The translations under genes and the position numbers were made by a program. This document shows, piece by piece, positions 47,132 to 55,234 of a stretch of 57,676 nucleotides of DNA. The stretch lies in assembly GCA_012522955.1 (NCBI GenBank), contig JAAYJK010000045.1, forward strand, positions 1 through 57,676, read 5' to 3'. Position 1 is the first letter of the stretch. Each line of letters opens with the position of its first letter. Below the pieces are notes generated by a model. The model was not told the DNA's origin. It saw nothing but the letters and a program-made list of their open reading frames with translations, and searched no databases. This stretch comes from Syntrophomonadaceae bacterium (lineage in GTDB: Bacteria; Bacillota; Syntrophomonadia; Syntrophomonadales; Syntrophomonadaceae).

Positions 47132-47156
47132 GCAGGCAGCAAAGTGTGCTGCCTGC
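47132..47156 (-). terminator. Terminator of the hdr-flx operon
   Basis: A 9-bp perfect stem GCAGGCAGC / GCTGCCTGC with a seven-base loop. On the minus strand TTTATGTT follows. It lies 80 bases past the flxA stop, and on the plus strand follows the PAS-only gene. Confidence 0.75.
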
Positions 47157-47235
47157 CTAAATCTTTATTGTGTTTCGGTCTATGCCTAGTGCCATGTGGC
47201 AGAAATATTGGTCTTTATTGAATGTTTGGTGTATC

Positions 47236-48075
47236 CTACCACTCCTGGGGCAGCTGTTTCAATTGGGCCAGAGTAAATACCGGGCCATCCAGGCAGATGT
47301 ATTCACTCCCTATATTGCAGCGGCCGCATTTACCTATCCCGCATTTCATACGCATTTCCAGGGTAGTTATAACCTGATCATCAGTGTATCCCATCTTCTC
47401 CAAGGATTGCAATACAAACTTGATCATTATAGGTGGTCCGCAGGTTACCGCAATCAAGCCTTGAGGATTGGGATTAATTTCTTCCACATATGCAGGCACA
47501 AAGCCCACATGGCCATCCCAGCCTTCTTCCGGGTTATCTATGGTAACATAAACTTGAGTATCCTTGATAGCCGGCCATTCATTGAACAATTCTTCCTTGA
47601 AACAAAGGTCGGCATAGCTACGGCTGCCATAGACTATGGTTATCTTGCCGTAGTCCTCCCGGTGCTTAAAGCAGTATTTTATGAAAGAACGCAAGGGGGC
47701 TAAACCAATGCCCCCGGCAATAAAGAGCATATCCTTGCCTTTGCACTCTTCCACCGGAAAGCCGTTGCCATAGGGGCCACGGACCCCCAGCTTCTGTCCC
47801 ACTTCAATGGCATGCAGTTCATCGGTTAAAAGGCCTACCTTTTTGATGGCAAACTGCAGATATTCCTGTTCTTCCTGCCAGGTACAGGAAAACATCCCTT
47901 CTCCCACCGGCAGATAAGAAACCATGGCACACTGTCCGGGGGCTACATTAAAAGGCACTCCCCCTTCGCTTAAACGGCAGTAAAAGCTCTTAACATCAGG
48001 AGTTTCATCCTTTATATCTACCACTTCCACCACAGTCGGCACCAGCGGTTGTTCGCAGCTGCATTTATCAGACAT
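47236..48075 (-). CDS. flxA: FlxA: FAD/NAD(P)H-binding electron-transfer subunit
   Basis: Flavoprotein of the ferredoxin-reductase/PyrK/HydG type, 279 residues. The FAD domain has GQCAMVSYLPVGEGMFS; the nucleotide domain has FIAGGIGLAPLRSFIKY and VTCGPPIMIKFVL; the C-terminus carries a [2Fe-2S] motif CGIGKCGRCNIGSEYIC. In FlxABCD-HdrABC complexes of anaerobic bacteria FlxA takes electrons from NADH. ATG at 48075 is chosen (GGAGG nine bases ahead) and overlaps the flxB stop by eight bases. It is the last gene of the seven-gene operon. Confidence 0.88.
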   Translation of the reverse strand: MSDKCSCEQPLVPTVVEVVDIKDETPDVKSFYCRLSEGGVPFNVAPGQCAMVSYLPVGEGMFSCTWQEEQEYLQFAIKKVGLLTDELHAIEVGQKLGVRGPYGNGFPVEECKGKDMLFIAGGIGLAPLRSFIKYCFKHREDYGKITIVYGSRSYADLCFKEELFNEWPAIKDTQVYVTIDNPEEGWDGHVGFVPAYVEEINPNPQGLIAVTCGPPIMIKFVLQSLEKMGYTDDQVITTLEMRMKCGIGKCGRCNIGSEYICLDGPVFTLAQLKQLPQEW

Positions 48076-49084
48076 CAACACTCGCCTCCTTTACTTCATT
48101 AATTATATTAACGATGTTGATCCCGGTAGGGCAGGCCACAATACATCTTCCACAGCCGGTACACAAGGGATATCCATATCTTTCCGTAAAGAATTCCAGC
48201 TTATGCAGGAAGCGGTTGCGAAATCTCTCCTTGGTAGTGGACCGAGGATTGCCTCCTCCTGCTTCAGTAGTATATTCTGTATACATGCAGGAATCCCAAC
48301 AACGGAAACGATAGCCTTCCTCTCCCCAGGTTTTGACCTGTATATCAAAACAATGACAACTGGGACATACATAAGTGCATATGCCGCAGTTCTGACAGGC
48401 TGAAGATAGACCTTCCCAAATCGGGTGTTCAAACATTCCCTTTAATTTCTCAGCTACCCCGCTGTAATCTACCTGAGTAGGGAAAGCCTTTAGTTCTGGT
48501 GCCTTTAGCTCTTTTTCTTGCAAAAGGCTGGAAATACCCTCGGTCAGTTCTTCGCCTTTAGGGGTTTTAGCCTCCCAGATATAGCCTTGGGCTCCAGTAT
48601 CCCGGATTATTATATCCACCTCGGGCTCTACCGGGTCAACTCCCATGCCCTGGCAGAAACAATTAGGCCCTGGCTCATAACAGGCATTGCCGATCAAGAC
48701 CGTGTTGTCCCGGCGGGCTTTGTAGAAACTGTCTTCATAACCACGAGTTAAAAAAACGTCATCCATACAGCGTATAGCCCTAGCATCGCAGGCTCTAAGA
48801 CCAAATATTATACGAGGGCTGCTGTCTTCAAAGGTTTCCTTAATTTCAGCATTGGGCCCGGACTGAATAATGCTGTACATTTTTTCGTTCTGGGGGAAAC
48901 CTACGTTCTTGGGTGATAAATATACATTTAAGGCATCCAGCATTAGCCGTTCTTTTTCTGGATTTCGGTTTTTCCAGGAGTAGAAGCCGCTGCTGTTTGC
49001 TCTGGATAGGGGTACGAATACTTCTGCCGATTCGGATAGCTTATCCAAAACGCTTTCCAGTTTATCTTTACTTAAAATTTTCAT
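48068..49084 (-). CDS. flxB: FlxB-like 4Fe-4S subunit (HydB/AsrA family)
   Basis: A 338-residue iron-sulfur protein of the sulfhydrogenase-beta/anaerobic-sulfite-reductase-A family. The N-terminal two-thirds include PRIIFGLRACDARAIRCMDD and a cysteine segment CYEPGPNCFCQGMG. Two ferredoxin-type motifs follow: CQNCGICTYVCPSCHC and CTGCGRCIVACPTGIN. It would pass electrons between the flavin subunit FlxA and the Hdr part. The ATG at 49084 has GGAGG eight bases ahead. Letters B and C for the two iron-sulfur subunits are assigned by mirror order and could be swapped. Confidence 0.8.
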   Translation of the reverse strand: MKILSKDKLESVLDKLSESAEVFVPLSRANSSGFYSWKNRNPEKERLMLDALNVYLSPKNVGFPQNEKMYSIIQSGPNAEIKETFEDSSPRIIFGLRACDARAIRCMDDVFLTRGYEDSFYKARRDNTVLIGNACYEPGPNCFCQGMGVDPVEPEVDIIIRDTGAQGYIWEAKTPKGEELTEGISSLLQEKELKAPELKAFPTQVDYSGVAEKLKGMFEHPIWEGLSSACQNCGICTYVCPSCHCFDIQVKTWGEEGYRFRCWDSCMYTEYTTEAGGGNPRSTTKERFRNRFLHKLEFFTERYGYPLCTGCGRCIVACPTGINIVNIINEVKEASVDV

Positions 49085-49100
49085 GCTTCTTCCCTCCTTT

Positions 49101-50009
49101 TTACATAAATCCTTCATCCGGATCATCCAGACGGTATACGCTTAAAGCCGGTTTGGCACCTTCCACAAAATTGATCCCGGCTTGATAGGGTCCGAAAAAT
49201 TCGTTGGCATCTTGGGCCAATTTGGTGTTTATTAACATTAAGGGTATATCTACCGGGCATACCCGTTCGCATTCACCGCATTCCACACAGCGACCGGCCA
49301 TATGATAGGCCCTTACCAAGTGATACATCAGGTTGTCGGTTTCGTTGTTTTCCCGCCCTACCCACTGGGGTCTCATTTCGTCAAATATACAGACCCGACA
49401 GTTACAGGCTACACACGCCTGGCGGCAGGCATAGCAGCGGATGCAGCTCTCAAAGGTGTCCCGGAAGAATTCATAACGATCATCCGGGCTCATATTTTCG
49501 ATTTCCTGAATTTTAGCCTGTCTTTCTCCGCTCATATTGGGCTCTTGTTGACTGCCCAAGAGTTCATCATATATCAGGGGATTGGGATAGGCGCAATTGC
49601 TGCACTTGTCTGCTTTATCATCCTCTGCTATATTCTGCAGTAAACCTGAGTTCCTCTTAATAGCTTTCAATGGGTCTTTCATCCCCGGGCAAGATACCCC
49701 TACTATATACAGGCGGTCCCGGCTAAACTGATTATCTTCCAGGAGTCGAATAACTCCCCGGGAGTCACAGCCTTTTACTACCAGGCCGATTTTCTCCTGG
49801 GAGTCCCGGAATTTGAGCAGGTAATTGGACAGGTTGTGAATGGAGTATTCATCGAATACTATTCTTTCTGCCTCTTCTGCGGTTCGGGCGGCTAAGGGAC
49901 GAGTCAGATAATCCTGATTCCCTTTTTCCCAGGCCAGGAATACGTCAACTTGACCCTTGCTAAGAAGCCGGCTCGCAATTTCTTTTACTTTATTACTTAT
50001 TTCTTTCAT
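49101..50009 (-). CDS. flxC: FlxC-like 4Fe-4S subunit
   Basis: A 302-residue protein with an N-terminal domain (KIGLVVKGCDSRGVIRLLED) related to the F420-hydrogenase beta/HydB group, a possible cluster in KADKCSNCAYPNP, a cysteine-rich stretch CIRCYACRQACVACNCRVC, and a ferredoxin motif CVECGECERVCPVDIP. It starts as ATGA overlapping the flxD stop and so is translationally coupled. It is placed between FlxD and FlxB as in known flx clusters read backwards. The name is by context. Confidence 0.8.
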   Translation of the reverse strand: MKEISNKVKEIASRLLSKGQVDVFLAWEKGNQDYLTRPLAARTAEEAERIVFDEYSIHNLSNYLLKFRDSQEKIGLVVKGCDSRGVIRLLEDNQFSRDRLYIVGVSCPGMKDPLKAIKRNSGLLQNIAEDDKADKCSNCAYPNPLIYDELLGSQQEPNMSGERQAKIQEIENMSPDDRYEFFRDTFESCIRCYACRQACVACNCRVCIFDEMRPQWVGRENNETDNLMYHLVRAYHMAGRCVECGECERVCPVDIPLMLINTKLAQDANEFFGPYQAGINFVEGAKPALSVYRLDDPDEGFM

Positions 50010-50437
50010 CGCGCATCCCTCAGCTTTCTGTTCGGTCCCAGTTTCTTAACGTCTTCTACCACTTTTTTCATGGTTTCCTGGAACTTGGGTCCTTCGGCTC
50101 CGGATATCCAGGCGGTCTGGTATCTTTCCGGTTCCATGCCGATATATTCCATCAGGCTTTTTATCATAATATGACGACGGCGGTTGTAGTAATTGCCACT
50201 ACCATAGTGGCAGTCTCCCGGGTGTCATCCGGACAAAAGTACGCCGTCGGCTCCCCGATTAAATGCTCTTAAGACCAGCATGGGGTCCATGCGTCCTGAG
50301 CAGGGGGTTCTGATTATTCGCACATCGGCGGGATACTCCAGGTGGTTTAGCCCGGCTAAATCTGCTGCTGCATAGCTGCACCAGTTGCAGGCGAATACTA
50401 TTACCTTGGGTTCCCATTTTTCTTTATCTATAGACAC
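50006..50437 (-). CDS. flxD: FlxD/MvhD-family [2Fe-2S] subunit, predicted selenoprotein (TGA = Sec71)
   Basis: MvhD-family protein of 143 residues that links the flavin/NADH module to HdrA. Reading starts at GTG 50437. Conserved cysteines are in FACNWCSYAA and TPCSGRMDP. After GADGVLLSG there is a TGA (50227-50225), followed in the same frame by HPGDCHYGSGNYYNRRR and the family's usual end, EGPKFQETMKKVVEDVKKLG. Family members have cysteine there (CHPGDCHY). A 7-bp hairpin with loop AUGGU follows the TGA. VhuD of Methanococcus, the same family, is a known selenoprotein. The real stop is TGA overlapping the flxC ATG. Treating the gene as broken would need the frame and all motifs after the TGA to be conserved by chance. 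Confidence 0.85.
50194..50212 (-). promoter_or_regulatory. SECIS-like hairpin of flxD
   Basis: On the minus strand TGCCACT-ATGGT-AGTGGCA forms a 7-bp perfect stem with a five-base loop containing GGU. It begins 12 bases after the in-frame TGA, so the loop is about 20-24 bases downstream, as in bacterial selenocysteine insertion elements such as that of E. coli fdhF. Confidence 0.75.
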
Positions 50438-52419
50438 AGTGCATCCACCTCCGATACCAGTTGTTCGTCGGTATAGCCTTTAAGGTTTAGCGCTGCAGTT
50501 CGGCAGGCGGGGATACAAGCTCCACAACCCTGGCACAAACTGCTGTTTACCTCGGCTATGGTCCTAGTAAACGGTCCATGACCATGACCGCCTCGCTCCT
50601 GAATGTCTTTTAAGGATATGGCATTATACGGACAAATAGGTACACACAGACCACATCCAGAACACTTGATGCTATCCACCTCTGAGGTCATGGGTTCGGT
50701 GGCCAGCTCAGTCTTGGAGAACAGTCCACACACCTTAACTGCGGCAGCACTAGCCTGGGCTACGCTGTCCGGGATATCCTTTGGTCCCTGGCAGGCTCCG
50801 GCCAGATATACTCCGGCGGAAAAGGTTTCTACCGGCTGCAGTTTGGGATGGGCTTCCTGGTACCATCCGTCTTTATCTGTGGAAAATCCTATGGTTTTAG
50901 CCAGTTCCAAAGACCCTTGGGATGGCACCATGGCGGTGGCCAGTACTACCAGGTCGGCTTCTACTTCAATGGGCCTCCCTATTAGAGTATCTTCGGACTT
51001 TAGTACCAGCTTGTCCCCCTTAGGATAAATCTTGCTTACCCGCCCCCGGATAAAGGTGGCTCCTTCGTTAAGGGCCCGCTGATAGAATTCTTCATAGTTT
51101 TTGCCTGCAGTACGTACGTCCATGTAGAATACATAGGCTTCGCTGTCTTCAATCTTGGTTTTCACCTGATAAGCATGCTTGGCGGTATACATACAACAGG
51201 CTCTGGAGCAGTAGCTCTTGCCTTTAGTATCATCACGGGAACCTACGCATTTAATAAAGGCTACGCTCTTGGGTTCTTTGCCATCCGAAGGCCTCTTTAT
51301 GTGACCCAGGGTGGGTCCCCCTGCGCTGACCAGTCTTTCAAAATGGAGACCGGAGATAACATCCGGGTATTTACCATAACCATATTCTCCATAGGCTTCT
51401 TCCCACTGGAATAGGTCGTAACCAGTGGCCATAACGATGGCGCCGATTTCGTAATCCACATATTGATCCTGGTCATCAAATTTAATGGCTCCTACCGGGC
51501 ATATTTTTTCACAAACTCCGCACTTGTCTTCGGTCAGCTTGCGGCAGTTATCGGCATCAATATATGGTTTACCGGGTACGGCCTGGGGAAACAGCTTGTG
51601 AATAGCCGGTCTTATTCCCATTCCCAGGTCGAATTCGTCTTTCAGTTTCTTGGTAGGACATTTTTCGGTACACAGTCCGCAGCCGGTACAGGCGTCCCAG
51701 TCAACGTATTTTGCTTTCTTCTTTATCTGGACTTGGAAATTACCAATATATCCAGATATTTTGCTCACTTCTGCATAAGTTACTAGTTCAATGTTAGGAT
51801 GCTGCGCCACAGCAACCATCTTGGGGGTGCCTATTCAGGCGGCGCAGTCCATGGTGGGGAAAGTTTTATCCAGCTGAGTCATTTTGCCTCCGATGGAGGC
51901 TTCCCGCTCTACCAGCACTACCTGGTGCCCGGCCTCGGCTATATCCAAGGCGGACTGCATACCCGCTATTCCTCCCCCTATGACCAGTGCCCGTTTGGTA
52001 ATGGGTATGGTAGAAACCTGCAAGGGCTTGTTTTTTAAGACCTTACTTACTCCCATCCTCACCAGATCTTGGGCTTTTTTGGTAGCTGATTGCAGGTCAT
52101 GGTGTACCCAGGAGATTTGTTCCCGAATATTTACCATTTCAAACATATATCCATTCAGTCCTCCGCTTACTACGGCTTTGCGGAAGGTGTTCTCGTGCAT
52201 GCGCGGCGAACAGGATGCAACTACAATCTGTTCTAATTGGTGCTCTTCTATGGCATTCCTGATCAGTTCCTGGCCGGGATCTGAGCACATATATTTATAG
52301 GTGGTAGCATAGGCTACCCCGGGTAATGTTCTGGCGTATTCTGCCACTTTTTCGGTATCTATGGTGGCTTCTATATTGGTGCCGCACTGGCAAACAAATA
52401 CGCCTGCTCGTTTCTTCAT
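50428..52419 (-). CDS. hdrA: HdrA: FAD/4Fe-4S subunit of heterodisulfide-reductase-like complex, predicted selenoprotein (TGA = Sec195)
   Basis: Flavin-based bifurcating subunit, 663 residues with the TGA read through. The N-terminal domain has VFVCQCGTNIE and VASCSPRMHE; the FAD site is VIGGGIAGMQSALDIA; inserted ferredoxin motifs are CTGCGLCTEKCP and CGVCEKICPVGAI; C-terminal ones are CSGCGLCVPICP and CQGCGACIPAC. At 51837-51835, after TFPTMDCAA, TGA takes the place of the second cysteine of the family phrase DCxxCxLTPKM; IGTPKMVAVAQHPNIELVTY follows in the same frame. HdrA of Methanococcus is a known selenoprotein. A hairpin lies 20 bases after the TGA. Two separate proteins or a frameshift are ruled out by frame continuity. 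Confidence 0.88.
51800..51814 (-). promoter_or_regulatory. SECIS-like hairpin of hdrA
   Basis: On the minus strand TGCTG-TGGCG-CAGCA is a 5-bp perfect stem with a five-base loop that contains GG. It begins 21 bases after the TGA; a two-base outer helix with a bulge extends it. It is less canonical than the flxD element because the loop has GGC instead of GGU. Confidence 0.55.
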
Positions 52420-52449
52420 GGCCTAATCCCTCCTTTTACTACTATTAAC

Positions 52450-53643
52450 CTATTTCTCCCGTTTCTTTATTTCACCAGTTACATAAGCCTCAGCTGCTTT
52501 GCTAGCCTTTTCCTGGTCAATAACCATTAGTTCGGCCAGTTTGTTTATTTTCTTTTCATCGGCGGCGACTATTTCGGCCAGGATCTTGGCCCGTTCTTCA
52601 TCCTGTATCAGCCTGAGGGCCATTTTGTCCGGATTCTTCTGGAATCCTTTGATCATGGCATCTATTTTCTTTTTATTGGCTTCGGCATCCTCGGCAGTAT
52701 CTGCTGCTTTGGCAGCTCCTTTCTTGCCGGCTTTGGCTTGTCTAGCTGCTTCTTCGGCTTCCATCTGGGCTGCCTTGGCGGGCAGGGTATTAAGATAACT
52801 GCTGGCTTCTACGAAGTGCCGGGGTATTCCTATTTCCTCTTGGCTATATCCTCCGGCCAGGGCTACCAGCTCGGTAAGGTAATATACCGGCATATTTAAG
52901 TTTACTCCGTATTGTTTTCCGGCCCCGGCCTGGCGCATGTCCAAATTTAGCATGCATAAGGGACAAGCGGTTACTATACATTCGGCTCCGGCTTCCCGAG
53001 CATTTTGTATTACTTCATAGATCATTTTGGCTCCGATTTCGGGCCGGGAAGTGGCCAGAGCGGCTCCGCAGCACTCGGTTTTATATGCCCAATCTACGGC
53101 TTCGGCTCCAGTAGCTTTTATTATCTGATCCATGCTCTGGGGGTCTTCATTGTCATCAAATCCGGTATATTCTTCGGGTCTGACCAAGAGACAGCCATAA
53201 TAACAGGCTGCTTTCATGGCTTTTAAGGGTTTGCTTACCTTTTCCTTGATCTTATCAACCCCTACATCATTAACCAGCCATTCCAATATTGATACCGTAT
53301 GACTGCTGGCCTGGAACTCCATGTCAATTATTCCTTCGATTTTTGAACGTAAGGCTTGGTCTTCCCGGGCTTTTATTTCTGTGGCCCGATGCCGGCTAAA
53401 ACAGGCTGCGCAGGGGGCCAGTACGGTTTCCAGTTCCATTTGCTCCGCTATGGCCAGGTTCCGGGCCGGCAGAGCCAAAGCTAAAAGCTGGTTGGTATTA
53501 TGAGCTGAGGTGGCTCCACAGCAGTTCCAGTCTTCTAGTTCTTGTAATTTTATCCCCAGCATCTCGGCGGTCTTTTCTGTGGACATTTTGTATTCAATGC
53601 CACTTCCTTCTCCTGAACATCCAGGATAGTATCCTAAAGGCAT
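52450..53643 (-). CDS. hdrB: HdrB-like subunit with a long C-terminal extension
   Basis: Heterodisulfide-reductase catalytic-type subunit. Two CCG domains are seen: YYPGCSGEGSG with DWNCCGATSAHN and APCAACFSRHR, then CYYGCLLVRPEE with TECCGAALATSRPE and CPLCMLNLDMRQ. These bind the two non-cubane [4Fe-4S] clusters. ATG at 53643 is chosen (GGAGG seven bases ahead). The protein has 397 residues where HdrB usually has about 290-300; the last ~110 are Ala/Lys/Glu-rich and predicted helical (QAKAGKKGAAKAADTAED), with no cysteine. This tail may mediate docking. It follows hdrC by one base. Confidence 0.9.
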   Translation of the reverse strand: MPLGYYPGCSGEGSGIEYKMSTEKTAEMLGIKLQELEDWNCCGATSAHNTNQLLALALPARNLAIAEQMELETVLAPCAACFSRHRATEIKAREDQALRSKIEGIIDMEFQASSHTVSILEWLVNDVGVDKIKEKVSKPLKAMKAACYYGCLLVRPEEYTGFDDNEDPQSMDQIIKATGAEAVDWAYKTECCGAALATSRPEIGAKMIYEVIQNAREAGAECIVTACPLCMLNLDMRQAGAGKQYGVNLNMPVYYLTELVALAGGYSQEEIGIPRHFVEASSYLNTLPAKAAQMEAEEAARQAKAGKKGAAKAADTAEDAEANKKKIDAMIKGFQKNPDKMALRLIQDEERAKILAEIVAADEKKINKLAELMVIDQEKASKAAEAYVTGEIKKREK

Positions 53644-53644
53644 A

Positions 53645-54214
53645 TTATTCCCTCCCCATCGTCTCAATTCGCTGGAATATTTTCTTTACCTGATCTTTGC
53701 CTTTGATCCTGTCAGGGAGTATTGATACTTTGCCTCTTTTCATCATGGGCAGACCAAGTTGGGCGTCTTTTAAGGGTTGCATGGTCTTAAGGTTATGCTG
53801 TATTAATAACCCGGCTTCATAGGTACGACCAAAGTTCTTGACCCCATTTAAAAAGGCTTCATTAAATACCGCTACTTTTTTATCGCTTATCTTTCCAGCT
53901 GCTAAGGCTTCTCTTCTGCAGGCGTCCATTAAGGAAGCTATGTCTACTCCCCGGGGACAACGAGCTGAACAGGTTTCACAGGTGGCACATATCCATATGC
54001 TCTGGGCAGCCAATACCTCTTCCACTAAACCCAACTGTAAATATCTGATTATCTGCCGGGGCGGACTGTCCATGGCAAATGCTGCCGGACATCCTGCTGT
54101 ACACTTTCCGCATTGATAACAGAGCTTGATGCTGGTATCTGCCGCTTCTTCAATCCGAGAGATAAATTCTTTATCTGCTGCGCTGGGTGGTGCTAGGTTC
54201 AGGGTTTGCTTCAT
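53645..54214 (-). CDS. hdrC: HdrC-like 4Fe-4S subunit
   Basis: A 189-residue electron-transfer subunit with two ferredoxin motifs, CYQCGKCTAGCPAAF and CATCETCSARCPRGVD, typical of HdrC, which carries electrons from HdrA to HdrB. It is the first gene of the operon hdrC-hdrB-hdrA-flxD-flxC-flxB-flxA. AAGGAGAG lies nine bases before the ATG. A 300-base upstream region contains inverted repeats that may be regulatory. The order is the reverse of the flxABCD-hdrABC order described in sulfate reducers. Confidence 0.92.
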   Translation of the reverse strand: MKQTLNLAPPSAADKEFISRIEEAADTSIKLCYQCGKCTAGCPAAFAMDSPPRQIIRYLQLGLVEEVLAAQSIWICATCETCSARCPRGVDIASLMDACRREALAAGKISDKKVAVFNEAFLNGVKNFGRTYEAGLLIQHNLKTMQPLKDAQLGLPMMKRGKVSILPDRIKGKDQVKKIFQRIETMGRE

Positions 54215-54290
54215 GCTCTTTCTCTCCTTTCCTCGTGTTCTCGTATATATAAAACGGCATTATCTGTAATGCTCGTCTTAAATTACCAAA

Positions 54291-54309
54291 TGCAGCAAAA
54301 TATGCTGCA
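54291..54309 (-). promoter_or_regulatory. Hairpin in the hdrC 5' leader
   Basis: TGCAGCA-AAATA-TGCTGCA is a 7-bp perfect inverted repeat about 77 bases upstream of hdrC. On the minus strand it is in the predicted leader, downstream of a TATAAT at 54367-54362. No long T-run follows, so it is more likely an operator or RNA-stabilising hairpin than a terminator. Confidence 0.5.
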
Positions 54310-54441
54310 CACAGCTCGATAAAATCAATATATATGATAAATATTTTCGCCACGTTACTACATTATATAAAAAATATGACTCATAATCCCGTTAAAATTT
54401 TGTTAATATCCATACTTTTTAAGCCAAAAGTACACAATACT

Positions 54442-54473
54442 GTATCAGTATATACATAATTGTATACTGATAC
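54442..54473. promoter_or_regulatory. 11-bp inverted repeat upstream of the hdr-flx operon
   Basis: GTATCAGTATA and TATACTGATAC are perfectly complementary across a ten-base spacer. The site is 230 bases upstream of hdrC and just downstream of the HAD gene. It may be a regulator binding site for the operon or a terminator of the HAD gene without a clear U-tract. Confidence 0.5.
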
Positions 54474-54519
54474 CTGTATAAGCAATTTTTACAACTTCGA
54501 ATTTCTGTTATTGCGCTCT

Positions 54520-54993
54520 TTAAGCTCTCAAGGTAGCTATTACCCGCAATGGATTAATTAATAAATTCAAAGCATCATTTATACTATGGACTGCTATATC
54601 TGCTGCTTGCAAGGCCTGCATAGAGCATCCTTCAGCTTCTATTACCACTATTGATAAAGCAGCTCGGGAAAGCATTAAACGATCGTTGTACCCGTTACCT
54701 ATAGCTACACAATTATGGGCTGGCATTGAATTAAGAATACCTAGCTTATGCTGTGCACCGTCTTCAGGGTCAACCATAACCCAGTTTACCTCTAGTTCCT
54801 TTGCAATTTCCCTGCCAGCTCCATAAGTATCAGCAGTTAAAATATAAATCTGCAGTGTATCTTTGAGCAGCTCTATCTTTTCTTTAACTCCATTTATAAG
54901 CTTTCCATCCACAGCCAGAGTTCCATTTAAATCCAGCAGCAGATTCTTCAATTGCAGTGTGCTCTGCCGCCCGGGCACGGAAACTTCAATCAT
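54520..54993 (-). CDS. HAD-superfamily protein (soluble P-type-ATPase-like, COG4087 type)
   Basis: A 157-residue haloacid-dehalogenase fold. Motif I is LLLDLNGTLAVDG: the nucleophile Asp is kept but the second Asp (usual DxD) is Asn, as in P-type ATPases and the archaeal soluble P-type ATPase group. Motif II is YILTADTYG and motif IV is VAIGNGYNDRLML. The protein is probably a phosphatase of low turnover or a phospho-protein. The substrate is unknown. It lies upstream of the hdr operon in the same direction, with its own AGGAGG site. Confidence 0.8.
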   Translation of the reverse strand: MIEVSVPGRQSTLQLKNLLLDLNGTLAVDGKLINGVKEKIELLKDTLQIYILTADTYGAGREIAKELEVNWVMVDPEDGAQHKLGILNSMPAHNCVAIGNGYNDRLMLSRAALSIVVIEAEGCSMQALQAADIAVHSINDALNLLINPLRVIATLRA

Positions 54994-55234
54994 ATCCCAT
55001 ACCTCCTAATTTGCTGCACTGCTACCTCAGACTATATTCTAACACCCTTTTGGCTCAGAATAAATAATATTTCCTTGCAAAAACCACCACTATTTAACAA
55101 AATACCTTATAAAATACAATAATGTGTCGAATGCACCACTTATCATAAGTTCCCCTAATTACTGCGTCAAGGTGTAAATTTTGAATACACTATTTTCCAG
55201 CATAAGTTTGGCTTTCCTGCACATACTAAGGCTA

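Noticed and set aside
50022-50437. FlxD as a truncated 70-residue gene followed by non-coding DNA
   Set aside because: The codons after the TGA encode the conserved HPGDCHY end of MvhD proteins and the frame runs to an ATGA overlap with the next gene.
50428-52419. HdrA as two separate genes or a frameshifted pseudogene
   Set aside because: The two halves are in exactly the same frame with a single TGA between them, at a cysteine position known to be Sec in relatives. No ribosome site precedes the second half.
54171-54353. Short open frame overlapping the start of hdrC
   Set aside because: It covers the hdrC leader and its hairpin, lacks a ribosome site and its product has no recognisable features.
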